A stretch of DNA of 64,000 nt, taken from NCBI GenBank assembly GCA_905220665.1, contig CAJNAR010000159.1:62001-126000 (forward strand). Direction: 5' to 3'. The stretch is from Albugo candida. Its lineage: Eukaryota; Oomycota; Peronosporomycetes; Albuginales; Albuginaceae. A program made the position numbers and the translations under genes. The notes beneath the pieces are model-generated. The model was not told the DNA's origin and did not search any database. It saw only the letters and a program-made list of their open reading frames with translations. Below are positions 1 through 11,097 of the stretch, piece after piece; position 1 is the first letter of the stretch; the number at the start of each line of letters is the position of its first letter.

Positions 1-594
1 ACCACTAAATACGTTCAGATTCCAAGCGACCCCGCAATCGCAATTCATTTAAGCCAGCACAATTGTCCTAATTGGCGTGAGTGGCGAGTGGTTTTTTTCG
101 TTGCGCGTACTTCAAGTCCCTGTTCATTCTGAGCATCACCAATGCGAGTTTTGATTGATTACTCTGCTTCGAATCGGAAAGACTTTCCTGTCAGAACTTG
201 AGGAGTTATAATGATAATAGTTTTTTGACAGTATTCTATGCTGATGCATCACTTGATCATGCATGGAAGGAGATTACAGCATAACACAATGATTTAACCA
301 TCATTCTGGCTACGTATCCGATACTGGAATCGTTCATTCAATGCCAAGTGCAATCTCAGAGTTACGGTCTCTTTTCGAGATGCAAAGTGCTTTGCCACAA
401 AGGAGAAGTATACCGCATTCTGATTGAATAAATAAGATTAGGATATTAGCAAATAACTGTGTCGGCTTTGAACGCATGCCGCTTCTATTAAGAGGCTCCC
501 TCCACAATACGATACTCGTTTATAATGAAATCACCTTAAAACGCAATTCAGGTCACAGTAAAAGTCCAGAATTAAGTACTATCAAAATTAATTA
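1..594. other. 5' flank without recognisable gene
   Basis: No reading frame of useful length with a recognisable product was found on either strand. The stretch ends directly before the start codon at 595 and probably holds the promoter of the pICln gene. A neighbouring gene to the left may end outside the window. Confidence 0.4.
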
Positions 595-1395
595 ATGAAG
601 ACATTGCGTCATGAAGATGTCGATGACAATGGCAAGCCCATTCTCGACGCCGGTTCGCTGCAAGAAGGGAATGTCGAACCTGAAATTGTACTGGATACAT
701 TCGATGACGTTAAACTCGCCATTTGTACCAATTCCTGCAAACCAGTGGAAGGATCAGAACTCAGTGAAGGCAAAGTTTATGTCACATCACGGTAAGCTTC
801 ACCTCTTCATCTTAGCGCCCATTTATCTCCTTTTTGGAATCAGACGAGCAGTATGGATCGCCAACACGTCCATCGACGCGTTTCGAGGTTACTCGTGGGA
901 TATAAAATGCATCACGCTACACGCGATATCGCGTGATCCCACAGCATTTCCTGTCCCTTGCCTCTATTGCCAGGTCTACCGTTTACTGCAAAACAATACA
1001 CATCCCTCAATTTCTTCTATTATTCAGATCGAAGCAGAGAACGCCACAGAAATGCGATTTGTACCAAGCCAAAGCGAAGACTGTACACAAATTCACTGAA
1101 AAATCTGAGACATCGTCTTATATTCATTTGCGCAGTGACTCGATTGTATTTGGCTTTCTCCAAAAGCGCAGAGATGAATCCAGATGAAGAAGACGTCCCC
1201 GAAGGTGCAGGAGAAGAAGGAGATTGGATCTACGATGAAGATGAGATACTCCAGGATGCACAGGCTGCAGAAATGGCTGCTCATTACGACTCAATCTTAG
1301 AAGTATCATCTGAAATGGAGCAAATGCAATTTGTTACGGGGCAGTTTGACGACGCTGAAGAAGATGATCCAGCGGCCGAAGATCACCTTTTATAG
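595..1395 (+). CDS. CLNS1A: pICln-like methylosome subunit (CLNS1A homologue)
   Basis: Four exons: 595-791, 844-973, 1028-1082, 1136-1395, giving 213 aa. The joined protein has the pICln PH-like core: a 'GKVYVTSR..VWIANT' strand, then 'ITLHAISRDP' and 'CLYCQ', 'MRFVPSQSED', and 'LAFSKSAEMNPDEED'. An acidic tail rich in E and D follows (for example 'EEGDWIYDEDE'). In other eukaryotes pICln is the cytosolic chaperone that delivers Sm proteins to the PRMT5 methylosome and SMN complex for snRNP assembly. The chloride-channel role suggested by the old name is doubtful. All introns are 50-54 bp GT..AG; the donor of the second (GTCTAC) is weak. It ends 35 bp from the convergent gene at 1431. Identity is based on motif order, not on a search. 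Confidence 0.82.
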
Positions 1396-1430
1396 GTTAT
1401 AATTTAATATGGAGATTTTGAAGGCGAAGA

Positions 1431-2833
1431 CTAGCTAACAACACGAAGATAACTCGATTCGACGACTACAGTCTGCCTAGACTTTGACACATGCGATGCA
1501 ACAGGCAATTTTTCAGCTTTCTGATCGCATTTGTTCATTGAGACAGGTTTCCGTACGAGTCTTCCGGTCGGAAATCCATCGATAAGCTCCGGAACATCGA
1601 TCTCAAAAGAGAAGTCTTTCAAATAGCAACATACGAGATTGTGCATGTGATTGTACGCTGATGTTCGCTCGACTTGTGACATTGTGTGCAAGCGTTTCGT
1701 GCTTCCAAACAGAATCATACGGACGTTTTTCGGCCTTGTGAGGCATAAATCGCTGGTCGTTAGATTGTGGGAGTGCTGAGGAGGGATGTCGCAGTCGTCG
1801 AGAGGTCGTAATGTTCGGAAAACACGCTCTTCACTCGCTTTCCTGTCGATTACATTTGCGTCAGCCTTTGTGAATCGATCGAGTAATGGGACGATCAGGA
1901 TGGTAGGATCATTGACAGTGTGCATGAACAGTAGAACCGACATAAGAACGCGGATTGTGCTCGAGTTGAGCTCCTGAAAGAGCATTTGTGCGCCGGCAAT
2001 GAGTCCATTTACAACAGCAAAACCTCCAGAAACCATCAAGACGCTATTGGCTGTAAATTGCTCCGGATGGCGCGCTATATGGAGCAAGAAGCCTCCAGCC
2101 AGAGTATCTGTTGTTGCATTGTGGTGCATCGTGTGATATAACGATACGCAGTTATCTCGCAAGTCTCTGAAAAACACTCTCACATCTGAAATTCCAATGG
2201 ACGGATGATGAAATGTTAACAAAATCCACTGAAACGCTCTCAGAGCATAACTGATACCATCCATGCTCGTGGATACGATGCTTTCCAGAGTGTTTGTCAC
2301 GGTATGCTATTTAATGGCTCAATTAGTACTCTTCAAATTAAACTGTTGCAAATTGCTCACCGATAGCTTTTTCAATAGCGAGAGGCTTCCATAGTATTCA
2401 AAGTTGCGTCGACTTTTCAATTTAAAATAATTCCATAATGTTTCTTTTGGATGCGTGAGTACAAATTCCGTCATAAATCGATCTTTTTCCAAAATCTGCT
2501 GTTCTTCGGAGGAAATGTTTTGCCTCTCATAAATAAATGCTTGTAATACACGACATGTGGTGGGAGTCGCGTCGAGGCTGAGCGTGTGAGTCAAAAACGC
2601 GTTTAGATACGCAAAACGTAATATACGTCGCATCGCGTTTGCAAAAATGACAGTCAAATGCTTAGGAATCGGAGGGATGTTAACATTGATGTTGCTGCAT
2701 CGTCAGTGGGACGAGCTCTCGTTCTATCCATTAGATCCATCTCAACGCACTGTTCGAAAAAACTGCGTGAGACTCGGTGTCGTTTGATTGTATCAGCACG
2801 GCGACCGATACAACAAGTAAAAGCCCTCGCCAT
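1431..2833 (-). CDS. Unknown protein, spliced; 5' end uncertain
   Basis: Product not recognised. The two main exons are secure: 2694-2361 and 2306-1431, joined by a 54 bp intron (GTGAGC..AATAG) in phase. The 5' end is an inference: exons 2833-2812 and 2762-2747 (only 16 nt) keep the frame and give 415 aa starting 'MARAFT'. The protein is mixed helical with hydrophobic stretches but no clear membrane segment. A stretch 'HPKETLWNYFKLKSRR' loosely recalls a protein-prenyltransferase alpha (PPTA) repeat, but one weak repeat is not enough to name it. The start lies 113 bp from the divergent PNGase start, so the two may share a promoter. A longer reading upstream would overlap PNGase coding sequence and was not chosen. 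Confidence 0.5.
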
Positions 2834-2946
2834 CTTTTTGTCCAATTGTAACAGACATAAATTCGGAATGTTTGTCAAACGTACAGCCAATGAGAAGGCA
2901 TAAGCAGCAATGCGAGCGCATAAACAACCAATCAGTCGCACGCAAA

Positions 2947-5900
2947 ATGAACGGAAGAATTCTTTGCATTTACCGCCAAATCGCGTAAGTAGTCCGCATC
3001 GAAATGGCATTTTGACTCCCTTGCGCATCACACAGATACCAATTCGATGCTCCTCTAGACGAGGATGTCAATGGAAATCACCAAATATCCATCGAACTCG
3101 TCCAAAATCTCATTTTCTCGCTGTTTTCTCTCCCGCCAGAAAACCAAATCTTCGTATCTCTCAATGATTTCTGCGTAATTGGCTCCTTTCACGAAAATAT
3201 GAAGCTTTTTGCCGCGGAGAATGCCATCAGCATCAACGCTCCTTTACTTTCTTTCGGAAATATTGCTCAACCGGAGCTTCGATTACTCCTTCTCGATGAA
3301 ACCGCATCTTCCAGCGATCCCATTTGCTCGGATTACGCGAATATTTGTACTCGATGCGTCTTTGGTGACGTGTCGGTGTTTCAGCCGGTATATCGCTCCA
3401 TGAAGATCACATCGGATTCCCAAAGTATCTGTGTGATGTGTCGTGCTTGTGCACAGAGTTGTACAACGGGTATGGAGAGACGTTTTGTGGCGATGCTTTG
3501 ACACCTTTTCTTTGGATAGCTTCCAAGCTTTTGGATCCGTTAGAATGGCATCATATGATTGCGAAGAATTCTCATCCTTCGTTCATTTCTTCTGTAATAA
3601 CTGTCTCTGGCGATTCCGATGTGACCGCCCCCCAGAGCTACATCAAGCTTCCGTGGGATCTCAATATCATGGGTTCAGGTCAATCTGTCTTCCTCTGCGT
3701 CCAACGCGGTAAGAACGGCTGCTAAGAATCCTTTCCAAAGGCGCTGACTCCCTCGTCACAGATAAACGGCGGGCGCTGACTTCAATCGATCTCGTTGAGA
3801 TTTCCAATTGTCAGATCCAATTGACGTCGGAAGTGGTACTTCTTTGCAGAAACAACGACGCATTCGGGATCACAGATTTGCGGGTGCTTTACGGAAAGGA
3901 TGCCGAGATACCGAAAGGATACATTCGATCATCCACAAGTATGATGTCGGACAACTTTGACGTGTATCTTTGCTATCAATTGGCTCCACTTTCCGGCTTC
4001 GTATGCAACAATGAACACAGCGATATTGGAGAATGTCTTTTTTCAAGTCGCTTTTCCACAACGCGATCTTTATTGGACTTTGATGTATCTCAATGGCTCA
4101 TTTTTCTGTCGATACGAGCGGCTCGTTTAAAATCGGATCGAGAAATGATGCAAATACGACACAAAGAGAAGGAGCCCGAGATGCTGAGTCGTCTACATGC
4201 CGGTCTTGGTCGTGTGTTGCAGTATGAAGATCCTTCCATGCAACAAGCAGCAAGGATGCACATTCCGATTGAAAGACTGAAACGCGATGCAGCTCTTGCC
4301 GTTTCAGACTCGAATTCCTCGATGGACGAAGCGCTTGTGCGCCAATTGTTGCATTGGTTCAAAGCTGAATTCTTCACTTGGACAAATCAGCCGAAATGCT
4401 CTTCTTGCGGAAATGAAAAGACTCGTTATTTACGCACTGAAGGCCCACAAAGCGACGACGAAATCCAAGGCAATGCGAGTCGAGTCGAGATATACGAATG
4501 TGACGTATGCCATGGCCTTACGCGATTTCCTCGGTACAATAATCCAGTCAAACTCTTAAGCACGAGGACGGGAAGATGTGGAGAATGGGCAAATTGCTTT
4601 ACACTTTCCTGTCGTGCGATGGGCTTTGATGCTCGCTATGTTTTGGATGTGACGGATCATGTATGGACGGAAGTATATTCCACTGCTCAGAATCGCTGGC
4701 TTCATTGTGATTCATGTGAAGATCAATTGGATGCTCCTTTGACGTACGAAGTTGGATGGGGGAAAAATCTATCGTACATTTTCGCTTTTTCCAAAGACCA
4801 AGTGGTTGATGTTGCTCGACGATACACAAAAGATTGGGAATCTGTGCTTTCACGTCGAGTCGATGTGCCAGAGGAATGGTTGGAACAAGTGCTCGAGAGG
4901 CTAAATGTGGAGAAACAAAGCAGATTAAGCGCTTGTCGAATTGCCACATTGAAAGAACGTCACGTTTCCGAGCAAAGAGAGCTTCATGAGGAAAGAAAAA
5001 AGCCATCGGGTAACGTCCAAGGAAGAGTATCCGGCTCGGCAGAATGGAAGCGTGTGAGAGAAGAAGATGGGTTGAAGTCGACGTTTGTTGATCATGGATG
5101 TGTAAAGCTCATCTCACGCTTGGACTCGATAAAGACAGTTTCTGTTCAGCACGTTGCAAAAGAGCTGTGTCAAGTGATGACAATCGGATGCAAGAATCCT
5201 GATTGTGTGAATCCTTACTGCTTCCACCTAAGGAAACAGAATAGTGACTTTGCGTCATATGATGCAACGGATATGCTCGTTCGAAACTTGCAGTCGATTT
5301 CCGCCGTCTCTGGTGTCGTAAGTGCTGCTGGGATATCGTCTTTGTTGTGTTCAGAGAAATCGGATATCCGTAGCGTCATTCTCCGGCATTCACCGTCGTT
5401 ATATTTGCCCATGCAGGATGAACTGGTCCCACCAAAGTGTATGCTGGTCGATATTTCAGGGAAGGAAAACCATGTGGAGAATATCGATCGCTGCCCAATG
5501 AGAAAACCTTTTCGATTATACAGTCTTGCTGATTCGGATTCTGACTCGGAGAGAAATTGCAGCCTTGCTATGGTTCCCGGAAAAAAGCTCCAAATTGCAT
5601 TGAGTGGCACTCAAATCGAATCGTCTCAAAGCATTGGCCTCTCCTTCTTGCTTCGTTTCGAGCAACTTCTGCTGGGCGACACGGAGAATGCATCGGTGTT
5701 TACTATCAGCTTTCAACAAGGAGAGAATGTGATTGCTTTGGCGGACTTTGTGATTGTCAAATCTTCAGAACGTGCAGTTGCAGTGAATATGAGGATGAAG
5801 TCGGAATGGTGTAGCGCCAAACAAGTGCTCCACTTCCATGAGGCGATCGCTGTTGGGCTTTCGTTCTCGAAGAATGGGATGATTCTCTGCCAAAATGGAG

Positions 5901-6991
5901 AGTCGGTGGCAACTATACCCGCATTTCCACAATGCTTCTCACTACTCTCATTAACATTGTGCGCTACCGGAAAGCAAACAATTATCTTGTTGACTCATTT
6001 GGCTATCTTCACGTCTCCAACATTTGAAGAGAAGCTTCTGTCTTTATCGGCGGAATTGTATCGGCGCTTTATCCCATGGAAATCGCTAAAAGCGATATCT
6101 GTGAACGGTGCAAGGGCCAAACTTTGCCAGGATCCAATCGCAAGTGTGCAATCAAGCTGCAGAATCGCACGTGTTCGATGTAAGAATCCAATTTCGCTCA
6201 ATATCCCCTCACTCTCTTGCGTGTAGTATGGGGAGAAACCTTTTTCAATGGCATCGAATTCGTCTACGAACGCGATCAAACTGAGACATCCACAGACCCA
6301 GCTCCAATTTATGGCACGTTTTTCGGCAACTCAATCGCTTCCGCGCTCAGAGAAATTCCCACAGTCGAAGTCACACTAATGCCATTCGAGTTCATCACCG
6401 AAATGAGTGGCCATAAAGGCGCTTGGCTTGACTCCATAACTCTCCGTACAAACTTCAAACGGACGTTCATGTGCGGTGGATCTGGTGGGGATTTTTTCAA
6501 GATCTCTAGTCCAAGTTTTATGGAAGAAATCCGCTCTATCGAATTCGCTGTTGGCGACCATTTGAATGATCCAATTGCGTTCTTTGGACCGGTCAAAGCA
6601 CCTGAGCGTACGTGTGCTTTTATCTGTAAGAAATTGAGGCTGAAATTGTGACTTAGATGCAATGGCAAGGGAATTGGACGATCTTTGTCGTTCTCTGACA
6701 GATGCGTCAAAACGCGCATTGACGCTGACAGCGATGCAGCGGTACGTAGAGAACCTTTGTGGGAACCCAACAGAGCCGAAATATCAGCGAATTCGCGCTG
6801 GAAATCCGTATTTCGTTGAGAGCTTTGGGCATTTGAATTCTTTGCAGTTGAAGTTGAAGTTGAGGTGGTGCGGATTTTATGAAGAGGAGAGTGATGGTCA
6901 GGTGTATTATCATTGGAAAGAAGGCAAAGAGGAAAGATGGATGCTCTATTTTAGAGTGTATCTACTTGAATTGAGAAATAGATGTGAATAG
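2947..6991 (+). CDS. PNG1: Peptide:N-glycanase with LamG-like, jacalin-like and PUB domains
   Basis: Six exons: 2947-2984, 3036-3469, 3520-3708, 3762-6179, 6227-6607, 6657-6991; 1264 aa. PNGase removes N-glycans from misfolded glycoproteins exported from the ER, before proteasomal breakdown. The transglutaminase-fold core has zinc-binding 'CSSCG' (about residue 434) and 'CDVC' (about 467), catalytic Cys near 493 ('GRCGEWANCF'), His near 520 ('DHVWTE') and Asp near 537 ('HCD'). The N-terminal 400 residues include a Cys-rich 'CVMCRACAQSC' patch and a stretch resembling a MABP/beta-prism. After the core come a concanavalin/LamG-like region (about 830-1000), a jacalin-like lectin domain (about 1030-1150, 'AWLDSITLRTNF', 'CGGSGGDFF') and a C-terminal PUB domain ('NPTEPKYQRIR'). 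Familiar PNGases carry PUB at the N-terminus and PAW at the C-terminus, so this order is odd. The splice phases support one protein. Confidence 0.85.
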
Positions 6992-7079
6992 TTGTGTTTA
7001 TTGGTTTAGAGTCAAGAAGAGTTCTATTGAAGAAATGACGGTAATACATGTTCGTGGCTATTGCTTCATCGGTATTTAG

Positions 7080-9605
7080 ATGAAGCGTGCATTTGTATCT
7101 GCTGGCTCGAATGCGATATCCAACGCATTTGTTAGCAACGATGCGATACGTTTGAGGTTTGAATGTGACGAGAGGAAAGATAGTGTCGCATATTGGGGCG
7201 CGTATGGATCCTCCCACTCTATTGCTTTGTTAACAAGAAATGCAATAGTTCCATCGCTTCTTCAGATTGGACCTATTTTACATCCATCGATAGACGCATC
7301 GGCGTCCGAAAATATACGAATCACAAGTATTTATCTATACGATTACGAAGGTGTCGCAATTATATTCGCTGGTGATAGTAAAGGATCCGTTTATCTCTGG
7401 AATCAGTATCATACTCATACCATCAACTCAGAATGGAATCTGATTCAATTACTTAATGGTATCAGTGGTATTTCTGCAGTTTGTGCTGGAAAAACCGTAA
7501 GAAACTGGTTTTTTCTCGCTTCGGTCTCTGATGGAGTCATAATTGCCTGGAAATGGGACATAAACGATAGTGCATGCATCAGAGAAGCTCCTGTCGAAAT
7601 AAATCTCTCCAATCCTTCAGATCAACGTCGTATCGTCAATGCAATGTCCATATTGCCCGTAAACACCCAATTAGAGGACCGAGTTTTGGTCGCTTTAGGC
7701 GGAGTGGACCACAAGATATTCGTTTACGAGCTGACAAGTGCCAATTCGTGGATGCAAGTGTTGATTCTTGAAGGTCATTGTGGCTGGATTCGTGATATTC
7801 AATTGTTTCCCATTTGCCAAATCGAGAACGCGACTGATACACAAGAGCTTCTCTTGGCATCTGGAGCACAAGATCATCGCATTCGAGTATGGAAAATCAT
7901 GATAGATAAGCGGAATTCGATAGATCGCGTGTATGAAGCGAGTTCAGAGACAATACTGACTGCACATGAAGACTGGGTCACGTCGCTTCAGTGGATGGTA
8001 CTCCCTTCAAGTGCTTCTCAATACTCACTAATGCTTCTCTCCTCATCGATGGACAATTCACTCATTCTGTGGGATGCCGGAACCATTGAGAAAGATAGCT
8101 GCCAATATGTTTCGAAAAGATCTTGGAAGCCAATCTATCGTCTTGGAGAGCTTGGAGGACATGGCGTATTATCCGCATACGCAGTACCAGGGGTGAGCCA
8201 TTATCACAAGATCCCGCTAGAGCTTACAATATTGACATTTTCTGGTCAATTGGAACGTTGGCATGCGGATATTGACACATGTGTAAGCGGAATGCGATTT
8301 GCTCCTTCCATAGGGCTCACAGGACACACTGCAGCCGTAACAGATCTATCATGGTCTCCCCAAGGTGATTATTTGCTCACAGTATCTTCCGACCAAACGG
8401 CTCGTATTTGGGCACCATCGCTACTCACCAAAATGTATCATGAGATATCCCGAGCTCAAGTTCACGGCTACGACATCAATTGTGCTTGTTTCGTCAAAAA
8501 AGCTCCGATACGATATGTTTGTGGTGCTGATGAAAAAGTGCTTCGGATTTTTATAGCGCCTGACGAAATTGGGAAAAGAGTCGATCAATTGAGTCAGATA
8601 GAGCCGAAAGTTGTTGCAGAGCACGACTTTATACGACACGCATATCTTCCCGAACTCAGCTTGACCAATAAAAGATCGGGTACGGAGCACAACGAATGGG
8701 TTTCTGGTAGTGACGGATACGTGAATCTGGATCCCAACGATTTGCATGGAGCTGTGCAGCTTCCTGTCGGTAGTGTGTTGAACAGACAAACTTTGTGGCC
8801 TGAGGTCCGGAAGCTGTACGGCCATGCAAATGAGATCCTGTCAGTTGCATCAAGCCACGACGGACGAATTTTAGCGTCTTCTTGTAAAAGTCGTGAAGAA
8901 CGTTTCGCAGGTGTTTGGCTCTGGGATACGGATAGCTGGGAACCTTTACCAGTATCACCTTTGCAAGGACATACTTGCTCTGTGGTGCAATTGGCATTCT
9001 CTCCAAATGATTTCTACTTGGTTTCTGTGTCTCGAGATCGTCATTTCTGCGTATATGAGCGTGAGCGAAATTTCACTGAGTCTGCACCTCCATATCAACT
9101 TGTGACCAGACAAAAGGCGCATAAACGCATTATTTGGACGTGCTCCTGGTCTCCAGACTCTTTGTACGTTGTTACTGGCTCTCGAGATCAGACGATTGCA
9201 TTATGGAAGAGGCAAGAGTCTGCGTTGGATTGGCATTCTCCCTGTAATTCTCTTTGTCTCAATGACTCAGTTACCGCTGTAGCTTTCGCTCCAATTCTTC
9301 TCCATACTCATGGGGAGCCTCAGTATGTATTGGCAGCAGGTCTGGATAATGGCGAAATCGTATTCGTGCGTATCGTACTCGAGAATGAAAAGATCATAAT
9401 GACACGCACTGAAGTAACTTTGTTAAGTACGAAGGGCACCGATGTGTCTGCACAAAGTACGAATCACATGAGTTCTCCGTCATCGACTATTACGCGTTTG
9501 GCTTGGCGACCAGGCTCTGATGCCGAGTTGACCCTTGCAGCGTCGAGTCGAGATGGATCTGTTCATATTTACGAGATGCATCGCTCTATTTTCGAGGATA
9601 TTTGA
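7080..9605 (+). CDS. ELP2: Elongator complex protein 2 (WD40)
   Basis: Single exon, 841 aa, close to usual ELP2 length. ELP2 is the double WD40-propeller scaffold of Elongator, which makes cm5U-type modifications at wobble uridine of tRNAs. Many WD repeats are visible: 'HEDWVTSLQW..SSSMDNSLILWD', 'GHTAAVTDLSWSPQGDYL', 'SSDQTARIW', 'GHTCSVVQLAFSPND' and 'ITRLAWRPGSD' near the end. The hallmark between the propellers is present: 'RLGELGGHG', then the 'QVHGYDINCACF' region leading to 'DEKVLRIF'. The ATG at 7080 follows a stop-rich leader and is the only reasonable start. It ends 58 bp from a convergent gene. Confidence 0.88.
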   Translation: MKRAFVSAGSNAISNAFVSNDAIRLRFECDERKDSVAYWGAYGSSHSIALLTRNAIVPSLLQIGPILHPSIDASASENIRITSIYLYDYEGVAIIFAGDSKGSVYLWNQYHTHTINSEWNLIQLLNGISGISAVCAGKTVRNWFFLASVSDGVIIAWKWDINDSACIREAPVEINLSNPSDQRRIVNAMSILPVNTQLEDRVLVALGGVDHKIFVYELTSANSWMQVLILEGHCGWIRDIQLFPICQIENATDTQELLLASGAQDHRIRVWKIMIDKRNSIDRVYEASSETILTAHEDWVTSLQWMVLPSSASQYSLMLLSSSMDNSLILWDAGTIEKDSCQYVSKRSWKPIYRLGELGGHGVLSAYAVPGVSHYHKIPLELTILTFSGQLERWHADIDTCVSGMRFAPSIGLTGHTAAVTDLSWSPQGDYLLTVSSDQTARIWAPSLLTKMYHEISRAQVHGYDINCACFVKKAPIRYVCGADEKVLRIFIAPDEIGKRVDQLSQIEPKVVAEHDFIRHAYLPELSLTNKRSGTEHNEWVSGSDGYVNLDPNDLHGAVQLPVGSVLNRQTLWPEVRKLYGHANEILSVASSHDGRILASSCKSREERFAGVWLWDTDSWEPLPVSPLQGHTCSVVQLAFSPNDFYLVSVSRDRHFCVYERERNFTESAPPYQLVTRQKAHKRIIWTCSWSPDSLYVVTGSRDQTIALWKRQESALDWHSPCNSLCLNDSVTAVAFAPILLHTHGEPQYVLAAGLDNGEIVFVRIVLENEKIIMTRTEVTLLSTKGTDVSAQSTNHMSSPSSTITRLAWRPGSDAELTLAASSRDGSVHIYEMHRSIFEDI

Positions 9606-9663
9606 CCAATGGCGATATTTCTGACACTATAGCTTTCATCTAGAGGTAATCCGAATACAGTCT

Positions 9664-10536
9664 TTATGTATGATTGCCTTCAAGTATATCTGCCATTTGC
9701 CTCGCTAATACTGCATGCCGTTCACGTAATTCTTCTACTTGTGTAGCTGTAGCTCCTTGTTTACGCACTTGTTCTTCCAGCAGTTCCAAACGTTCCTCAG
9801 CAAGCTTCAAACGTTCCATCACTATTTCCATACTTTGTTCGAAACGACATATTATTTGCTCTGTGAACGAATTCTGCACCAATCCCAGCTTTAGAATCGC
9901 TTCGTGGCTGAGATGCGGCATTGTCGCGACATTTGCGATGTTGAGGCGCTCCATAGAGTCATACAAACGCGTATTGTCGACGGCAGGTTGAGCTTTTTGT
10001 TGAACTTTTGGAACGATTTCCCACTTCAACTTCAAGTTACTTAACTGTAACTCTGCTTCATTACTTGTTAAGGAGATGCATTTCAACTTGCAAGCATACA
10101 AACGGTCAAAATTGTAATTTTTCGTGAGTTTGGTCTCAAAAAAGAAAAGATTGGTTGGATTGGCAGAGCTGCTTCTGCAACCTCTTAATGTCTGGATGTA
10201 GAAATTAGATTCTTCTTGTTCGCCCCACGGCGTTGATTTGAATCCCGATGCGTATATCTCAACGTGACGTACGGTAGCTGAAAACTGAAAATGGATTTGC
10301 TTGCACGTATACTCGCACTGTTCCCAGTCGAAATCAATTTCACACGCGATGTGCTCGTTTCTATCTACTTGTTTCGAAGCACGTAGCTGCAGAAAAGGTT
10401 CTACCTTTTGAGAAATATCAACATCGGATATGTTAAAAGCATTTATGATAGAGAAACCGGAAGGTAAGGACGATTTATAGGCCTCTACGGGCATTTGATC
10501 AAGGCCTTCCGGGCGCCATGAGCTGAACATCTGCAT
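9664..10536 (-). CDS. Conserved protein, possibly PAAT/C10orf88-like
   Basis: One exon, 290 aa from the ATG at 10536 ('MQMFSSWRPEG'). The frame stays open upstream without another ATG, so an earlier tiny exon is possible. The middle forms a beta-rich galactose-binding-like region ('RHVEIYASGF' to 'ACKLKCISL'). The C-terminus is a charged amphipathic helix or coiled coil ('RFEQSMEIVMERLKLAEE'). The order of a 'VEIY' strand, 'LYACKLKCISLTSNEAEL', and a helical tail recalls PAAT (human C10orf88), a protein reported to act on mitochondrial ABC transporters. That match is from memory of the family pattern and is weak; the safe call is conserved unknown protein. Confidence 0.6.
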   Translation of the reverse strand: MQMFSSWRPEGLDQMPVEAYKSSLPSGFSIINAFNISDVDISQKVEPFLQLRASKQVDRNEHIACEIDFDWEQCEYTCKQIHFQFSATVRHVEIYASGFKSTPWGEQEESNFYIQTLRGCRSSSANPTNLFFFETKLTKNYNFDRLYACKLKCISLTSNEAELQLSNLKLKWEIVPKVQQKAQPAVDNTRLYDSMERLNIANVATMPHLSHEAILKLGLVQNSFTEQIICRFEQSMEIVMERLKLAEERLELLEEQVRKQGATATQVEELRERHAVLARQMADILEGNHT

Positions 10537-11097
10537 TATAATCCGAACTTTGTTTAAGTACGGGTCGAGTGAGTACAAACTTTAAGGGATGATACAACCG
10601 ATGCTGTATACTCGTTTGCTGAGAATATCGTTACAGCCCAACTTCAAAAAGCACGCTTTATACAAACGGCAGGATGGACGTGGGTCATTGCAAGAGAGTG
10701 ACATGTTCGAAATCCATTTTTGCTAGTTTCATCCAATCAAATGCACTCATTAATATGAGGAGCGAACGAAATTTTTTCCGATCATCTGCATTCTCAATAA
10801 TGACCAATCCAAAAGTAATGATAGAGATGTGCTATCCTTCGATTTTTAGACTTTAAAAAACAATCAATCCGATTGACTAATACTCAGCCAATCCGATCCG
10901 TCCGCGCGGGTAAAAGCAGGAATTTAGAAATGCAATATCCGGCGAAATGAATGTAAGAATCAGATCAAACAAAGGTAGTGCGATCGAATGAGATATAGAA
11001 ATAAAGGAAATATAGAACACACGTCTTTTCCCGTCTTGGATCCTGCTGAATCGCTAAAGCTACGACTGCTCAGAATACAACTTCAAGGCAAGTGCCA
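10537..11097. other. Intergenic, shared 5' region of two divergent genes
   Basis: About 560 bases between divergent start codons. Only short reading frames without recognisable products occur (for example + strand 10674-10856), and none looks coding. It probably holds the promoters of both flanking genes. No repeat or RNA gene seen. Confidence 0.5.

Noticed and set aside
2907..3031. 5' extension of the minus-strand unknown gene to 3031
   Set aside because: It would overlap the first exon and intron of PNGase, whose splice sites and frame are well supported, and the first codon there is not ATG.
9674..9991. Plus-strand Cys/Ser-rich frame opposite the PAAT-like gene
   Set aside because: Antisense shadow of the coiled-coil end of that gene; no start context or motif.
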